Shown in pieces: positions 1 to 8,517 of a stretch of DNA of 41,896 nucleotides; within the stretch, counting starts at the first letter, position 1; each line of letters starts with the position of its first letter. This DNA is from an uncultured Methylococcaceae bacterium. Its GTDB lineage: Bacteria > Pseudomonadota > Gammaproteobacteria > Methylococcales > Methylomonadaceae. Below the pieces are notes generated by a model. That model did no database searches and was not told where the DNA came from. It saw only the letters and a list, made by a program, of their open reading frames with translations. The stretch is from NCBI GenBank assembly GCA_903908165.1, contig CAIVQX010000023.1, positions 1 to 41,896 on the forward strand, in the 5' to 3' direction. Both the position numbers and the translations under genes were made by a program.

Positions 1-543
1 AACACGGATAACAGGGGAGGGCACACGTAATAAAGGATTAGCTTCAAGTTCGTAAAGGCTTTTGGTAGACATGTCACGAGTTTTTGGGGCGTATACCCAA
101 AATGTCGGCTGTATCCCAGGCGAGATATCAAAAGTAGTGGTGGGGTCTTTCATGTCTGGCGAATGGCCATTTAACTCAACAACTTCAAGTTTAATGACTA
201 TCTTATCAGGATCACCATCGCCATCGAGATCATCTGATAACGTCACTGCATCAGCTGCAAGTTGCGTTGACATCAAGGTATCCATTGAAACGCCATTTGT
301 ACCTTTAACAAAAGCGGCGATGTCGGCAGGATTATCCGGATTACATAGTTTCGATTCTTGTATGGTTACACCATCAATCACCTGTGCTTTACGCCATGCT
401 GGATCAGTAAATTCAGAACAGACTTCTTCAACCGGACCTGGATCAACCTTGGCCGATGCTGGTAAGTCAGTGGCTGCGTCTACCCATGAATGCATAAGAA
501 GCAGTAATGCTCCCCCAGTGATGGTAATAAGTTTTTTACGCAT
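1..543 (-). CDS. Secreted multicopper-oxidase-like protein, N-terminal part (cut by window edge)
   Basis: An open frame of 181 codons runs from an ATG at the right to the window edge without a stop, so only the N-terminus is seen. It begins with a Sec signal peptide: MRKK, a hydrophobic stretch GGALLLLMHSW, and a likely cleavage after VDA. The mature part has two cysteines (SEFTDPAW and ESKLCNPDN contexts), an acidic DLDGDGDPD stretch, EVVELNGHSPD, and ends in ANPLLRVPSPVIRV. That last stretch resembles the start of the first cupredoxin domain of large multicopper oxidases. The copper ligands would lie beyond the edge and cannot be checked. An opposite-strand frame over the same bases has no recognisable content. 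The family call rests on pattern memory; the coding strand and signal peptide are clear. Confidence 0.6.
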   Translation of the reverse strand, partial: MRKKLITITGGALLLLMHSWVDAATDLPASAKVDPGPVEEVCSEFTDPAWRKAQVIDGVTIQESKLCNPDNPADIAAFVKGTNGVSMDTLMSTQLAADAVTLSDDLDGDGDPDKIVIKLEVVELNGHSPDMKDPTTTFDISPGIQPTFWVYAPKTRDMSTKSLYELEANPLLRVPSPVIRV

Positions 544-704
544 ATCTAAGAACCTATGAAAAACATATGATTACAAAACTAAACACCGCTAAAAGACGGT
601 AGATTTATTATTGGTTCATTTTAACTCAATAGTTGGATTAAGTCTTATATGACCGCCTATTTTATTTAATAGAGGCAACTAAAGTCTTAAAAACAAATGA
701 ATTA

Positions 705-783
705 TTAGTAGTAACAAAAATATTTAGTAGATAATGACTTTTTAACTACTAATGAAGTAAAGTAATTAAGTAAATACTACTAA
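705..783. repeat. Cluster of four TTAGTAG/CTACTAA heptamers
   Basis: TTAGTAG occurs at 705-711 and 724-730. Its complement CTACTAA occurs at 746-752 and 777-783. The outer pair extends to the 9-bp inverted repeat ATTAGTAGT (704-712) / ACTACTAAT (745-753). Two sites per strand inside 80 bp of a divergent promoter region suggests a regulator-binding array, but the motif is AT-rich and no known regulator is assigned. Confidence 0.35.
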
Positions 784-938
784 CGATTTTTTGATTACCA
801 GAACATTTTTATCTATTAGACATTAAATCATCATACAACAATAAAGCAATTAGAAAGGATTTATTCTTTTTAAATTTTTTGCACTAAAAAACGCCAAAAA
901 ATATATCACGTTAATAGGTGACTAAACTCTTACAGGCG

Positions 939-967
939 TTGAATTACAATTAGCTATTTACTATCAA
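939..967 (+). promoter_or_regulatory. Candidate sigma-70 promoter of the Hsp70-family gene
   Basis: TTGAAT at 939-944 and TATCAA at 962-967 are separated by 17 bases and lie just upstream of the GTG start at 989. Each hexamer matches the consensus only partly, and such matches are common in AT-rich DNA, so this is a candidate only. Confidence 0.25.
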
Positions 968-988
968 TAATTTATAAATACTCGTAAC

Positions 989-3775
989 GTGAAAAGTCAA
1001 TCAATATCATATTTGGTCGGTATCGACTTAGGAACAACACACACTGTTGTTGCCTATGCTAACGTGGAAAAAAAACGACAGGACATTCAGTTATTTGAGA
1101 TTGAACAATTAATTGCACCTGGGCAGGTTGCTGCACGAAATCTATTACCATCAGTGCGTTACCATCCGGCTCTAGGTGAATTATCTGCCGATGAAATTGC
1201 TTTTCCAATTTTTTTCAAAACACCTCATTCCCCAGATGAAGCGCCAATACTCGGAGAAGCTGCAAGAGTATTAGGTGCAAAATCCAAGGGTCGTCTTGTA
1301 ACCAGTGCCAAAAGCTGGTTATCTCATCCATCTGTTGATCCTAGTGCGACAATTTTGCCTTGGGGAAGTAATGATGACATTAATAAAGTTTCACCCATAG
1401 ATGCCAGTGCCAGTTATTTAGCGCATATCCGAACGGTATGGGATCATAAGTTCCCCCATTCACCTTTGGCTCAACAGGATATTGTCATAACGGTTCCGGC
1501 TTCGTTTGATGAGATAGCTCGATCTTTAACTATAGAAGCAGCAACTAAGGCAGGGTTAAAAAAAGTAAAATTACTTGAAGAGCCTCAAGCTGTTTGTTAT
1601 GACTGGTTGCATTTTAATAGCGATACGATTAAACAAGACTTGGTCAGAGTACATTTATTGCTGGTGTGTGACGTCGGTGGTGGTACTACTGATTTGACAT
1701 TGATTAAAGTAGAGCAGGGGGTTACAGAGCCTAAATTAACCCGTATAGGTGTTGGCGATCATCTTATGTTAGGTGGGGACAACATTGACTTGGCTTTAGC
1801 TCATTTAGCAGAAAGTCGTATGAATACATTAACTGGATCAGAGAAACGCTTTTCGGCGTCTGACTTGTCGCAACTAATTGAGCAATGCCGAATTGTCAAA
1901 GAACTCTTATTAGCCAAAGATGCCCCAGAGCAGGCCTCTATTACTTTATTGGGAGGGGGCTCCAAGTTAATTGGTGGCTCTAGATCTATTGTATTTACCC
2001 GTGATGAAGTTAAAACACTTGCTTTAGACGGTTTTTTCCCTTTATCCAAACAAGATGATTTACCTGAAAAAAAACGCAGTGGCGTCGTAGAATTTGGTCT
2101 GCCTTACTCTTCAGAACCTGCTATTAGCAAACATATTGCCGCTTTTTTAAAATTACACTCTACGTTCTGTAGGGAGGCTTTAAAAGGTGAAGGGAGTGTT
2201 CCTGACGCACTTTTACTGAATGGTGGTGTATTTCGTAGTCAACTTATTACCCAAAGATTGGTCAACTTGCTTGCTTCATGGGGTAGTAAGCCTCCCGTTT
2301 TGCTGGAAAATAGGCGCCCTGAGTTATCCGTTGCTTATGGAGCTGTTAGTTATGGACTAGCTCGTCTTGATAAAAAGATCAAAATAGGCGGGGGTTCAGC
2401 CCGTAGTTATTTCCTTGTGATAGATACCGATAAGCTTACTGTACAGAAAGGCATCTGTATTTTACCCAGAGGAAGTGAAGAGGGGGATGAACTTGTTCTA
2501 AAGAATCATCAATTCGCGTTAAGATTAGGTGAGCCTGTTCGTTTTCACTTAGCAACAATTACCGGTGATGTGGAATATAAACTTGGTGACTTAGTGTCAA
2601 TTAAAGATTCATTTCATTCTTTACCACCTTTAGCGGTTGCTTTTGAAAGTGATACAGAGAGAACAAAAACTGAGGTGGTTGTTGAATTGGCAGTCACTCA
2701 AACTGAAGTAGGCACACTCAAAATACAATGTGTTTCAATTGAAAATAAAGAGCAACGATGGAATGTGGAATTCCAAATCAGAAAGGGTGAGACTGGATCA
2801 TTATCAGATGACGCATTGCCCGCGCAATTTAATGCGGCTGCCGATAAGATCAAAAATATCTTTGGCTCCAAATCTAAAGATATTGATCCCAAAGCGGTTA
2901 AAAATCTACGTGCCGAACTGGAGAAGCAGTTAGGCTGCGCACGTACTGAATGGCAAGTGCCTCTATTAAGAGCTTTATTTGCTACTTTTTTAGAAGGCAG
3001 TAAATATAATCGTCGCTCAGAGAACCATGAAAGAGTCTGGCTAAGTCTGACAGGCTTTTGTTTGCGCCCAGGCTTTGGTGCTCAACTTGATGATTGGCGC
3101 GTGGAACAACTGTGGAAATATTATCCACACGGCATCCAGTTTGTTAATGAAACGCAGAATTGGTCAGAATGGTGGACACTTTGGCGTCGTATAGCAGGCG
3201 GCTTATCCGTTAATGCACAAGAGCGCATTTTTTCAGATATTGCAAAATACCTTAACCCAGCTGCAGCAAGACAAGCCGGTGTTGCCAAACAAATAAAAAC
3301 CCGTGGCTATGATGATATGGTTCGTCTTGCAGCCGTTCTGGAACGATTATCGGTCGATAAAAAAATTCAGCTTGGTGATTGGTTATTAAAGCGGTTGGAA
3401 AAAGCCAATGAGCCCAGTCAGACTTGGTGGGCTGTCGGTCGTATTGGTTCACGATTACCATTTCATGGTAGTCGTCATCAGGTAGTTTCCACAGAAGTGG
3501 CTTGTCGCTGGTTAACCCAAATCTTGGCTGAAGACTGGAAAAAAACGCCCCAAGCCGGATTTGCGGCAACACTGATCGCACGCATGAGTGGTGATCGTGC
3601 GTGTGATATTAATGTAGAAATGCGTCAGCAAGTCATCGGTAAACTTAAACTCATCAAAGCCCCCAGCTCTTGGATAGACATGGTTGAACACTTTAAAGAG
3701 CTGGATAAAAAAGAAGAAAGTCAGATGTTTGGTGAGGCGTTGCCGCCAGGGTTAACCTTAATCAATAACAAATGA
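989..3775 (+). CDS. Large Hsp70/DnaK-family protein with long C-terminal extension
   Basis: This is a 928-residue actin-fold ATPase of the Hsp70 superfamily starting at GTG. The nucleotide-binding half has the phosphate-1 motif VGIDLGTTHTVVAY near residue 10, the connect motif LLEEPQAVCYDW and the phosphate-2 motif CDVGGGTTD near residue 230. It ends around residue 460 with LLNGGVFRS and AVSYGLA. A beta-rich segment follows, then about 300 helical residues rich in Trp (GFCLRPGFGAQLDDWR, WALWRR-like repeats). DnaK is about 640 residues, so this belongs to the longer Hsp70-like group in Proteobacteria whose C-terminal domain (DUF3731 type) replaces the usual substrate lid. No DnaJ or GrpE partner is nearby. 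It probably acts as a cytoplasmic chaperone-like ATPase; clients are unknown. Confidence 0.85.
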   Translation: MKSQSISYLVGIDLGTTHTVVAYANVEKKRQDIQLFEIEQLIAPGQVAARNLLPSVRYHPALGELSADEIAFPIFFKTPHSPDEAPILGEAARVLGAKSKGRLVTSAKSWLSHPSVDPSATILPWGSNDDINKVSPIDASASYLAHIRTVWDHKFPHSPLAQQDIVITVPASFDEIARSLTIEAATKAGLKKVKLLEEPQAVCYDWLHFNSDTIKQDLVRVHLLLVCDVGGGTTDLTLIKVEQGVTEPKLTRIGVGDHLMLGGDNIDLALAHLAESRMNTLTGSEKRFSASDLSQLIEQCRIVKELLLAKDAPEQASITLLGGGSKLIGGSRSIVFTRDEVKTLALDGFFPLSKQDDLPEKKRSGVVEFGLPYSSEPAISKHIAAFLKLHSTFCREALKGEGSVPDALLLNGGVFRSQLITQRLVNLLASWGSKPPVLLENRRPELSVAYGAVSYGLARLDKKIKIGGGSARSYFLVIDTDKLTVQKGICILPRGSEEGDELVLKNHQFALRLGEPVRFHLATITGDVEYKLGDLVSIKDSFHSLPPLAVAFESDTERTKTEVVVELAVTQTEVGTLKIQCVSIENKEQRWNVEFQIRKGETGSLSDDALPAQFNAAADKIKNIFGSKSKDIDPKAVKNLRAELEKQLGCARTEWQVPLLRALFATFLEGSKYNRRSENHERVWLSLTGFCLRPGFGAQLDDWRVEQLWKYYPHGIQFVNETQNWSEWWTLWRRIAGGLSVNAQERIFSDIAKYLNPAAARQAGVAKQIKTRGYDDMVRLAAVLERLSVDKKIQLGDWLLKRLEKANEPSQTWWAVGRIGSRLPFHGSRHQVVSTEVACRWLTQILAEDWKKTPQAGFAATLIARMSGDRACDINVEMRQQVIGKLKLIKAPSSWIDMVEHFKELDKKEESQMFGEALPPGLTLINNK

Positions 3776-3897
3776 ACTCAGACTTCAATGTATGAAACGG
3801 TTTAGATCATTAGGTGTTTAAAATTAACTGTCGATATGCTTATTTTACTGGTGTTGGTGGATTCTCGCTATTTGTTGCCAACTAACTAGAAAGCAAG

Positions 3898-5085
3898 ATG
3901 GCTACTATTTACCTCTATTACCGTAATCTCACTATTGTGCTTGGTGCCATACTATTGACAGGTTTTATCTATTCTGCCAGAGCAGACGACACCAATCCAA
4001 AGGGACTAATACAGGCGCTCGTTGATAAAGATAACTCCAAGTGGAACACCTTTGAGCCGTCTGGAATTGAGATAGGTGGCTGGGTCACATTCGGCAGCTA
4101 CTATAACCCAAGACATACAAGTAATAATAGTAATACGCCAGTGTCTATGACGGATCGAAGTGGACAACTTGATTTATACCAAATAGATTTATTTATCGAG
4201 AAGCGTCTTAAAAAGTCTTCGAACTGGCAAATAGGCGGCCGATTTGATGCTATGTTTGGATCTGATGCGCGTTATACTCAAGCTAGAGGGAATTGGGATA
4301 GTCATTTATTAAATAAGAGTAACTACAATAATATTGCCTTGCCCCAAGCTTATACTGAAATCTATGCGCCTATTGGTGAAGGTCTCAGTACAAAAATAGG
4401 ACATTTTTATACTAATATGGACTATGAAGCGGTGCAGTCAGGTTTAAATTTCTATTCATCCCATTCTTATAGTTTTAGAGCCTCTCCATTAACCACAACA
4501 GGGGTTTTGTTTAACTATGAAATAGGCGAGGAATGGGGCATGCATTTAGGTGCTGTCACCGGGCCAGATAATTTTAATCAAGACTTGGGCGCCTGGTTTG
4601 AATTGAGCGGTATTCATTGGAAAAATGCTAAATCTGGAACAGAGCTCTCTATTTCTACAAAGGGAGGCAATTATTTTAGTTATCAGAGCTCTAACTTATT
4701 TTATTACACAGCCATAGCCAAACAACGGCTGGGTAAATGGAACTTGATATTAGAGCAGGTTTTAGCTAATCAAAATAACGCTAATAATTTGGGTCCGAAT
4801 GCAAGGTGGTACTCTTTAGTGCCCTATCTTAGTTATCAAACAACCGAGCAGTTAAAGTTAGGCTTGCGGGGAGAGTGGTTTAGAGATGCCAATGGATATA
4901 AATACGATAATGGAGCAGCAAATTACTATGCCATAACTGCAGGGATAAATTGGACGCCCAAAAAATGGTTAATGATTCGTCCTGAAGTACGCTATGACTG
5001 GAGTCAGGCACAAATTAATCCATTTGACGGTGGGCAACAAACCAACCAGATATTGCTGGGTTTTGATACCGTTATTCAGTTTTAA
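3898..5085 (+). CDS. BBP2/OmpL-like outer-membrane beta-barrel porin
   Basis: A 395-residue protein with a Sec signal peptide (hydrophobic LTIVLGAILLTGFIY, cleavage after SARA). The mature part is a run of amphipathic strands alternating aromatic and polar residues, ending in the outer-membrane signature GFDTVIQF with a terminal Phe. The central segment (LPQAYTEIYAPIGEGLSTKIGHF, then NFYSSHSYSF and TTTGVLFNYEIG) matches the putative beta-barrel porin-2 family. The role is probably diffusion of small solutes across the outer membrane; the substrate is unknown. It lies 122 bp after the Hsp70 gene and 81 bp before a small membrane-protein gene. Confidence 0.8.
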   Translation: MATIYLYYRNLTIVLGAILLTGFIYSARADDTNPKGLIQALVDKDNSKWNTFEPSGIEIGGWVTFGSYYNPRHTSNNSNTPVSMTDRSGQLDLYQIDLFIEKRLKKSSNWQIGGRFDAMFGSDARYTQARGNWDSHLLNKSNYNNIALPQAYTEIYAPIGEGLSTKIGHFYTNMDYEAVQSGLNFYSSHSYSFRASPLTTTGVLFNYEIGEEWGMHLGAVTGPDNFNQDLGAWFELSGIHWKNAKSGTELSISTKGGNYFSYQSSNLFYYTAIAKQRLGKWNLILEQVLANQNNANNLGPNARWYSLVPYLSYQTTEQLKLGLRGEWFRDANGYKYDNGAANYYAITAGINWTPKKWLMIRPEVRYDWSQAQINPFDGGQQTNQILLGFDTVIQF

Positions 5086-5110
5086 TAACGCGCTATTTTA
5101 TTTGTATAAT
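5082..5110 (+). promoter_or_regulatory. Candidate promoter for the small membrane-protein gene
   Basis: A perfect TATAAT at 5105-5110 is preceded, 17 bases upstream, by TTAATA (4 of 6 to the -35 consensus) overlapping the porin stop codon. The gene start is 57 bases downstream. This suggests the small gene has its own promoter. Confidence 0.35.
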
Positions 5111-5166
5111 GGGTATTCACATTAAAAGACACATTACTTTAGCCATTAAATAAAGACGGGAAATAC

Positions 5167-5523
5167 ATGATGAAATGGGTAACAATAGTTTTAATTGCAG
5201 GATTTATAGTGCTCTATTTTATGGATGCTGCATTTAAGATAGAAATTTTAAATCTGGAAATTTTGATTCATAGCGCGCTTAGATTCTTTACCGGCTTTGT
5301 GTTGATTGGTATTGGTGTATTTTATGCGCATAAAATCAGATTAAAAAATGCCATCTATTTTGTACTTCTCTTAGTTTTAACAGATGACCTAATGGATTAT
5401 TTTCGGCACGTTAATAATTTCAGTCTTGAGTTCACGCTTCATGGCATGTATATGTTGGTTTGGGGCTCATTACTGGGCTATGTGGTCATGAAGTATTCAA
5501 AAAATAATACAAACACGCCATAA
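5167..5523 (+). CDS. Small hydrophobic membrane protein of unknown function
   Basis: 118 residues, starting at the first of two tandem ATGs (GGGA lies 5 bases upstream). Four hydrophobic segments can be seen: TIVLIAGFIVLYFMDAA, ALRFFTGFVLIGIGVFYA, AIYFVLLLVLTDDLMDYF and GMYMLVWGSLLGYVVM. A short basic HKIRLKN loop lies between segments 2 and 3, and the tail is polar. Segment 3 carries acidic TDDLMD, which is unusual inside a membrane span and might be functional. I do not recognise the family. No neighbour gives a clear job: a porin lies upstream and ssb downstream. Confidence 0.65.
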   Translation: MMKWVTIVLIAGFIVLYFMDAAFKIEILNLEILIHSALRFFTGFVLIGIGVFYAHKIRLKNAIYFVLLLVLTDDLMDYFRHVNNFSLEFTLHGMYMLVWGSLLGYVVMKYSKNNTNTP

Positions 5524-5535
5524 CTCACACTGGTT

Positions 5536-5550
5536 TCCTATGCCATAGGA
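5536..5550. repeat. Perfect 15-bp palindrome TCCTATGCCATAGGA
   Basis: Two 7-base arms flank a single central C, 13 bases after the stop codon of the small membrane-protein gene. The arms are too close for a stable full hairpin loop, so it fits a dimeric-protein site as well as a short terminator stem. Confidence 0.4.
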
Positions 5551-5571
5551 GATAAAATTAGAATTAACGAT

Positions 5572-5593
5572 AATCAGTGTACACTGATTTTTT
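5572..5593 (+). terminator. 18-bp palindrome followed by a T-tract: terminator or operator
   Basis: AATCAGTGTACACTGATT is a perfect palindrome, followed directly by TTTT. Read as RNA it would form a 6-7 bp stem with a small loop and U-tail, a short intrinsic terminator for the upstream gene. Read as DNA it is a symmetric operator about 70 bases before ssb. It does not match the enterobacterial LexA box (CTG-N10-CAG). Confidence 0.4.
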
Positions 5594-5658
5594 ATTGGAA
5601 AGAAATGGAAAGCAACCGATAATGATCGAATAATTTAATAAACTATGAGAAAAATACG

Positions 5659-6099
5659 ATGAGTAATGTGTTTAGTTTTACCGGCACTGTGGGCAGAGAT
5701 GCTGAAGTCAGATATGCGCCGTCAGGCGTTGCTGTTTTAAATGTGACTGTAGCCAATAATATCGGCTTTGGTGATAAACAACAAACCTTATGGATACGGG
5801 TGGTTTTGTTTGGCAAACGTGCTGAAGGACAGTTACAAAATTACCTTAAGAAAGGTCAGCAAGTATTTGTTTCTGGTGAATTAACTCAAAGTGAATACAA
5901 GGGTAATGATGGCACAACCAAGACAAGTCTTGAACTCAACGCGAATATTATTGATTTAATAGGAAGAAAAAATGAGTCAAGTCAGTCACAACAAACCAAT
6001 CAATCGACTGGATATGGTGAGCGTGAGCAATTATCAGCTAGGTCAGCAACCAGTAACCCAAACATTGATGCCCCCTATGATGATGATATTCCCTTCTAG
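5659..6099 (+). CDS. ssb: Single-stranded DNA-binding protein
   Basis: 146 residues. The N-terminal OB fold (about residues 1-110) shows the SSB signatures VFSFTGTVGRDAEVRYAPSG, QTLWIRVVLFGKRAEGQLQNYLKKGQQVFVSGEL and SEYKGNDG. A short Gln/Ser-rich linker follows, then the acidic tail DAPYDDDIPF, whose DDIPF end recruits repair and replication proteins in this family. The length is a little shorter than E. coli SSB (178) because of the linker. A housekeeping SSB would often neighbour uvrA; here it does not, so it could be the main or an accessory copy. Confidence 0.93.
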   Translation: MSNVFSFTGTVGRDAEVRYAPSGVAVLNVTVANNIGFGDKQQTLWIRVVLFGKRAEGQLQNYLKKGQQVFVSGELTQSEYKGNDGTTKTSLELNANIIDLIGRKNESSQSQQTNQSTGYGEREQLSARSATSNPNIDAPYDDDIPF

Positions 6100-6123
6100 A
6101 TCAATATACTTCAGGTTGTTTAT

Positions 6124-6291
6124 ATGAGCCACTATGAGAGTAGTAAAAAGCCAAGGCGTATTGCTTCGATCTTTTATCTTTTAATAATGGTTTTTATTTT
6201 TGGTGGCACTTATTTGTCGAATAAACAGAAAGAATCATCAAAAGCCTTAGAAGCTTCGGCTGTTTTATCAGGTACTACGAGTCAGAATTAA
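6124..6291 (+). CDS. 55-residue single-span membrane peptide after ssb
   Basis: A short frame begins 24 bases after the ssb stop. A basic N-terminus (KKPRR) precedes one transmembrane helix (IASIFYLLIMVFIFGGTYL), followed by a polar Ser/Ala-rich tail. The positive-inside arrangement predicts a cytoplasmic N-terminus. It reads in the same direction as ssb and ends 13 bases before the convergent fimV stop. Composition and fit in the gap favour a real gene, but no homologue is recognised and the ribosome-binding site is weak. Confidence 0.5.
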   Translation: MSHYESSKKPRRIASIFYLLIMVFIFGGTYLSNKQKESSKALEASAVLSGTTSQN

Positions 6292-6304
6292 GATCAATTA
6301 ACAG

Positions 6305-8446
6305 TTATAGCTTTAAATCCTGCAATAGATTTTTAGCTATTAATTGTTGCTGTTCAGTACCTTTCATAATAACTTCAGCAATCATTTCCTTGGCCGAACC
6401 TAAATCACTCATATCAATATAGGCTTTGGCCAAGTCTAATTTAGTTTCCATTTCATCCATATCGGTAAGATCAAAATGGGTCATCTGTTCATTATTTATT
6501 TGACTACCAATAGGTGTTCCATAAAAATTTCGTTGCAATGGATTAGTGGTGTTACTGTTATTTAATGAGGACGCTTCATCATTTTGATTAATAACTGAAG
6601 TGTTACCTATTTCATCTTCATTTTGTTTTAAAACAGGAGAACTTATATCGAACTCTACGCTGTTACTTTGATTTTGATCATGATTAATCACACTATTATC
6701 AGATAGAATATTGGAAACAGGAGTAACCATTGGCAGATAGTCGCCATGAGTAATTGGGATATCTCTGATTTCATGAGGTATATTTTCTATTGGAAACTGG
6801 TGGTTAAATAGCACAGAGTCTTTACAAATTTCCGAACCCATTTGAGTAACTGTTCGCCAGAACTCTACATCTTTTTTTCTACCCGCACTCGCCAACTTAG
6901 CCGCAAAGGCTTCAAATGCCTCCATTTTATTAGCTAAGTAGTATATTTCAAGCAACTTCAATAGCAATTCATCATTATCAGGATTATCTTTAATTTCATC
7001 ACGAATTAGCTCTTCAGCTTGTTCATAACGACCATAAGCAAGATAAATATCAGCTATAGCAAGAGGATTTATTTCATTTTGATCTTTATCAGCTTTATCA
7101 GTAGCATCAATAGTTGTTTCATCAAAGAATGGTGGTATTTTCTCACTATCAGTTTGTGTCGTATTACTAACATCAAATATTACATTTGAAGAAGCGGAAA
7201 TATCAGACTTAGTCGATTGCTTCATATGTTTTCGCCACAACAACCAACCTGTTAAAGCAAGTGTTATGGCACTAAAGACTATGAAGATAACTAATGTATT
7301 GTCAGATTTTTTTTGCCCTGACTCAGTTTGGGTTATCGGAAAATTATTTGGTAATGGTAGTGATTTTTTAACTTCCCCGAAAGGAGGACTCGCTTTAACT
7401 TGCAATTGCGCTTGTAAAGCAACTAACTGCTGATCTTTTGATGCTAGCATTTGTTGCATATCACTTAATTGTTTTTCAAGTGTTAATATTCGTATTTTTA
7501 ATTCGTTATCTAAAAAGGCATCAGTTCTTACGATCTCTTTTACAAGATTAGTAGTCTGAATTTCATCTTTGTTTTGGTCGGCAATTTTTTCGCTTTGAGA
7601 TGTAATAACTTCAGTATCAAGAGCCTCTTCTTGTGAAGGTGCGGTCAGGGTTAATTGCTTATCCGGCAGATTTTGAGTGGATAATGGAGGGTCGTTAGAA
7701 AGAGGTGCTTGTAAGTTTTTCCAAGCCGCTGTTTGCAGATAATACTCTTCTAACGCTCGTTTTCGAGAGATTTTAAGAGCTATCTCTCTTTCCGGAATCT
7801 TTAACTTTATTCCTGCCAAAAGGGCATGGATATTTTCTTTGTAAAAGGCTCGAGGATTGGCAGCATAGATGGCTAACATCATTTGTTCTACAGAGACATT
7901 AGCTTGAAGACTGGTTTGTTCAGCAATTCTCCATAGTGTATCATTTTTATTGGTGGGACCATAGACACTCGTATCCAATTCTGGTGACTGTATAAGGCTA
8001 GTGTAGTTAGAAATCAACTGATCTGAAGCGGAAGATACCGGTTGTGGATTATAAGAGGCTGGTGGGTCTATTAAAACAGTAAATTCTCGATATAAAGAAC
8101 CGTTTTGCCATAATACTTGTAGTAAAAAATTCAAATAAGGTTCTTTTACAGCTTCATTTGAAGTCAGCTTAATGATGGTAGAATTATTTGCTCCCGTAAT
8201 AGTTTCGAATTTAATTTTTGGCAAGAAAGGCGTCCAAGTCACACCAGCTTCAGTGAATTTTTCAGGAGGTGCTAATTTGACAATTAAATTAGATATTTTT
8301 TCTCCAGGAGCGATAATTAATGGAATTTTAGCCTCTAGATTTTGGTTAAGTTGAGAAGATAATGTAATTTCACCAATACCTAAAGCAGATACACTGGTCG
8401 TTATTAACAATAAGACCAGTGCCATTATTTTAGGACCATTTAGCAT
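6305..8446 (-). CDS. fimV: FimV-like polar hub protein
   Basis: The preferred start is the ATG at 8446, preceded by AGGG at proper spacing; a TTG five codons upstream is less likely. That gives 713 residues. Order: signal peptide (IMALVLLLITTSVSALG), the FimV N-terminal domain (IGEITLSSQLNQNLEAKIPL), a LysM-like peptidoglycan-binding segment (NKNDTLWRIAEQT ... IKLKIP), a coiled coil (ILTLEKQLSDMQQMLASKDQQL), a transmembrane helix (LVIFIVFSAITLALTGWLLW), an acidic linker with TPR-like repeats (ADIYLAYGRYEQAEELI), and the C-terminal FimV motif (TKLDLAKAYIDMSDLGSAKEMI). In Pseudomonas, FimV organises the cell pole for type IV pilus assembly and twitching. It follows asd, the usual gammaproteobacterial order. 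Confidence 0.9.
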   Translation of the reverse strand: MLNGPKIMALVLLLITTSVSALGIGEITLSSQLNQNLEAKIPLIIAPGEKISNLIVKLAPPEKFTEAGVTWTPFLPKIKFETITGANNSTIIKLTSNEAVKEPYLNFLLQVLWQNGSLYREFTVLIDPPASYNPQPVSSASDQLISNYTSLIQSPELDTSVYGPTNKNDTLWRIAEQTSLQANVSVEQMMLAIYAANPRAFYKENIHALLAGIKLKIPEREIALKISRKRALEEYYLQTAAWKNLQAPLSNDPPLSTQNLPDKQLTLTAPSQEEALDTEVITSQSEKIADQNKDEIQTTNLVKEIVRTDAFLDNELKIRILTLEKQLSDMQQMLASKDQQLVALQAQLQVKASPPFGEVKKSLPLPNNFPITQTESGQKKSDNTLVIFIVFSAITLALTGWLLWRKHMKQSTKSDISASSNVIFDVSNTTQTDSEKIPPFFDETTIDATDKADKDQNEINPLAIADIYLAYGRYEQAEELIRDEIKDNPDNDELLLKLLEIYYLANKMEAFEAFAAKLASAGRKKDVEFWRTVTQMGSEICKDSVLFNHQFPIENIPHEIRDIPITHGDYLPMVTPVSNILSDNSVINHDQNQSNSVEFDISSPVLKQNEDEIGNTSVINQNDEASSLNNSNTTNPLQRNFYGTPIGSQINNEQMTHFDLTDMDEMETKLDLAKAYIDMSDLGSAKEMIAEVIMKGTEQQQLIAKNLLQDLKL

Positions 8447-8517
8447 GCTGATACCCTGCAATCTACATAAGACGGTCTCATATATCTCTCTGTTTTTATT
8501 TCAAAAGTAACACTAGC

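Larger units (their letters stand above)
544..988. other. Divergent intergenic region, 445 bp
   Basis: This gap separates two divergently transcribed genes. It is very AT-rich, with no RNA gene and no credible ORF. It holds a cluster of TTAGTAG heptamers in both orientations and one promoter-like sequence near the Hsp70 gene, both listed separately. A weak ACCG...CGGT inverted repeat lies just upstream of the oxidase gene. Confidence 0.6.

Noticed and set aside
62-559. Plus-strand 165-codon open frame at the left edge
   Set aside because: Its translation is Ser/Thr-rich with no motif, and the opposite strand carries a signal peptide and family-like sequence; this is a shadow frame.
8447-8461. 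TTG start five codons upstream for FimV
   Set aside because: The AGGG ribosome site and the signal peptide fit the ATG at 8446 better.
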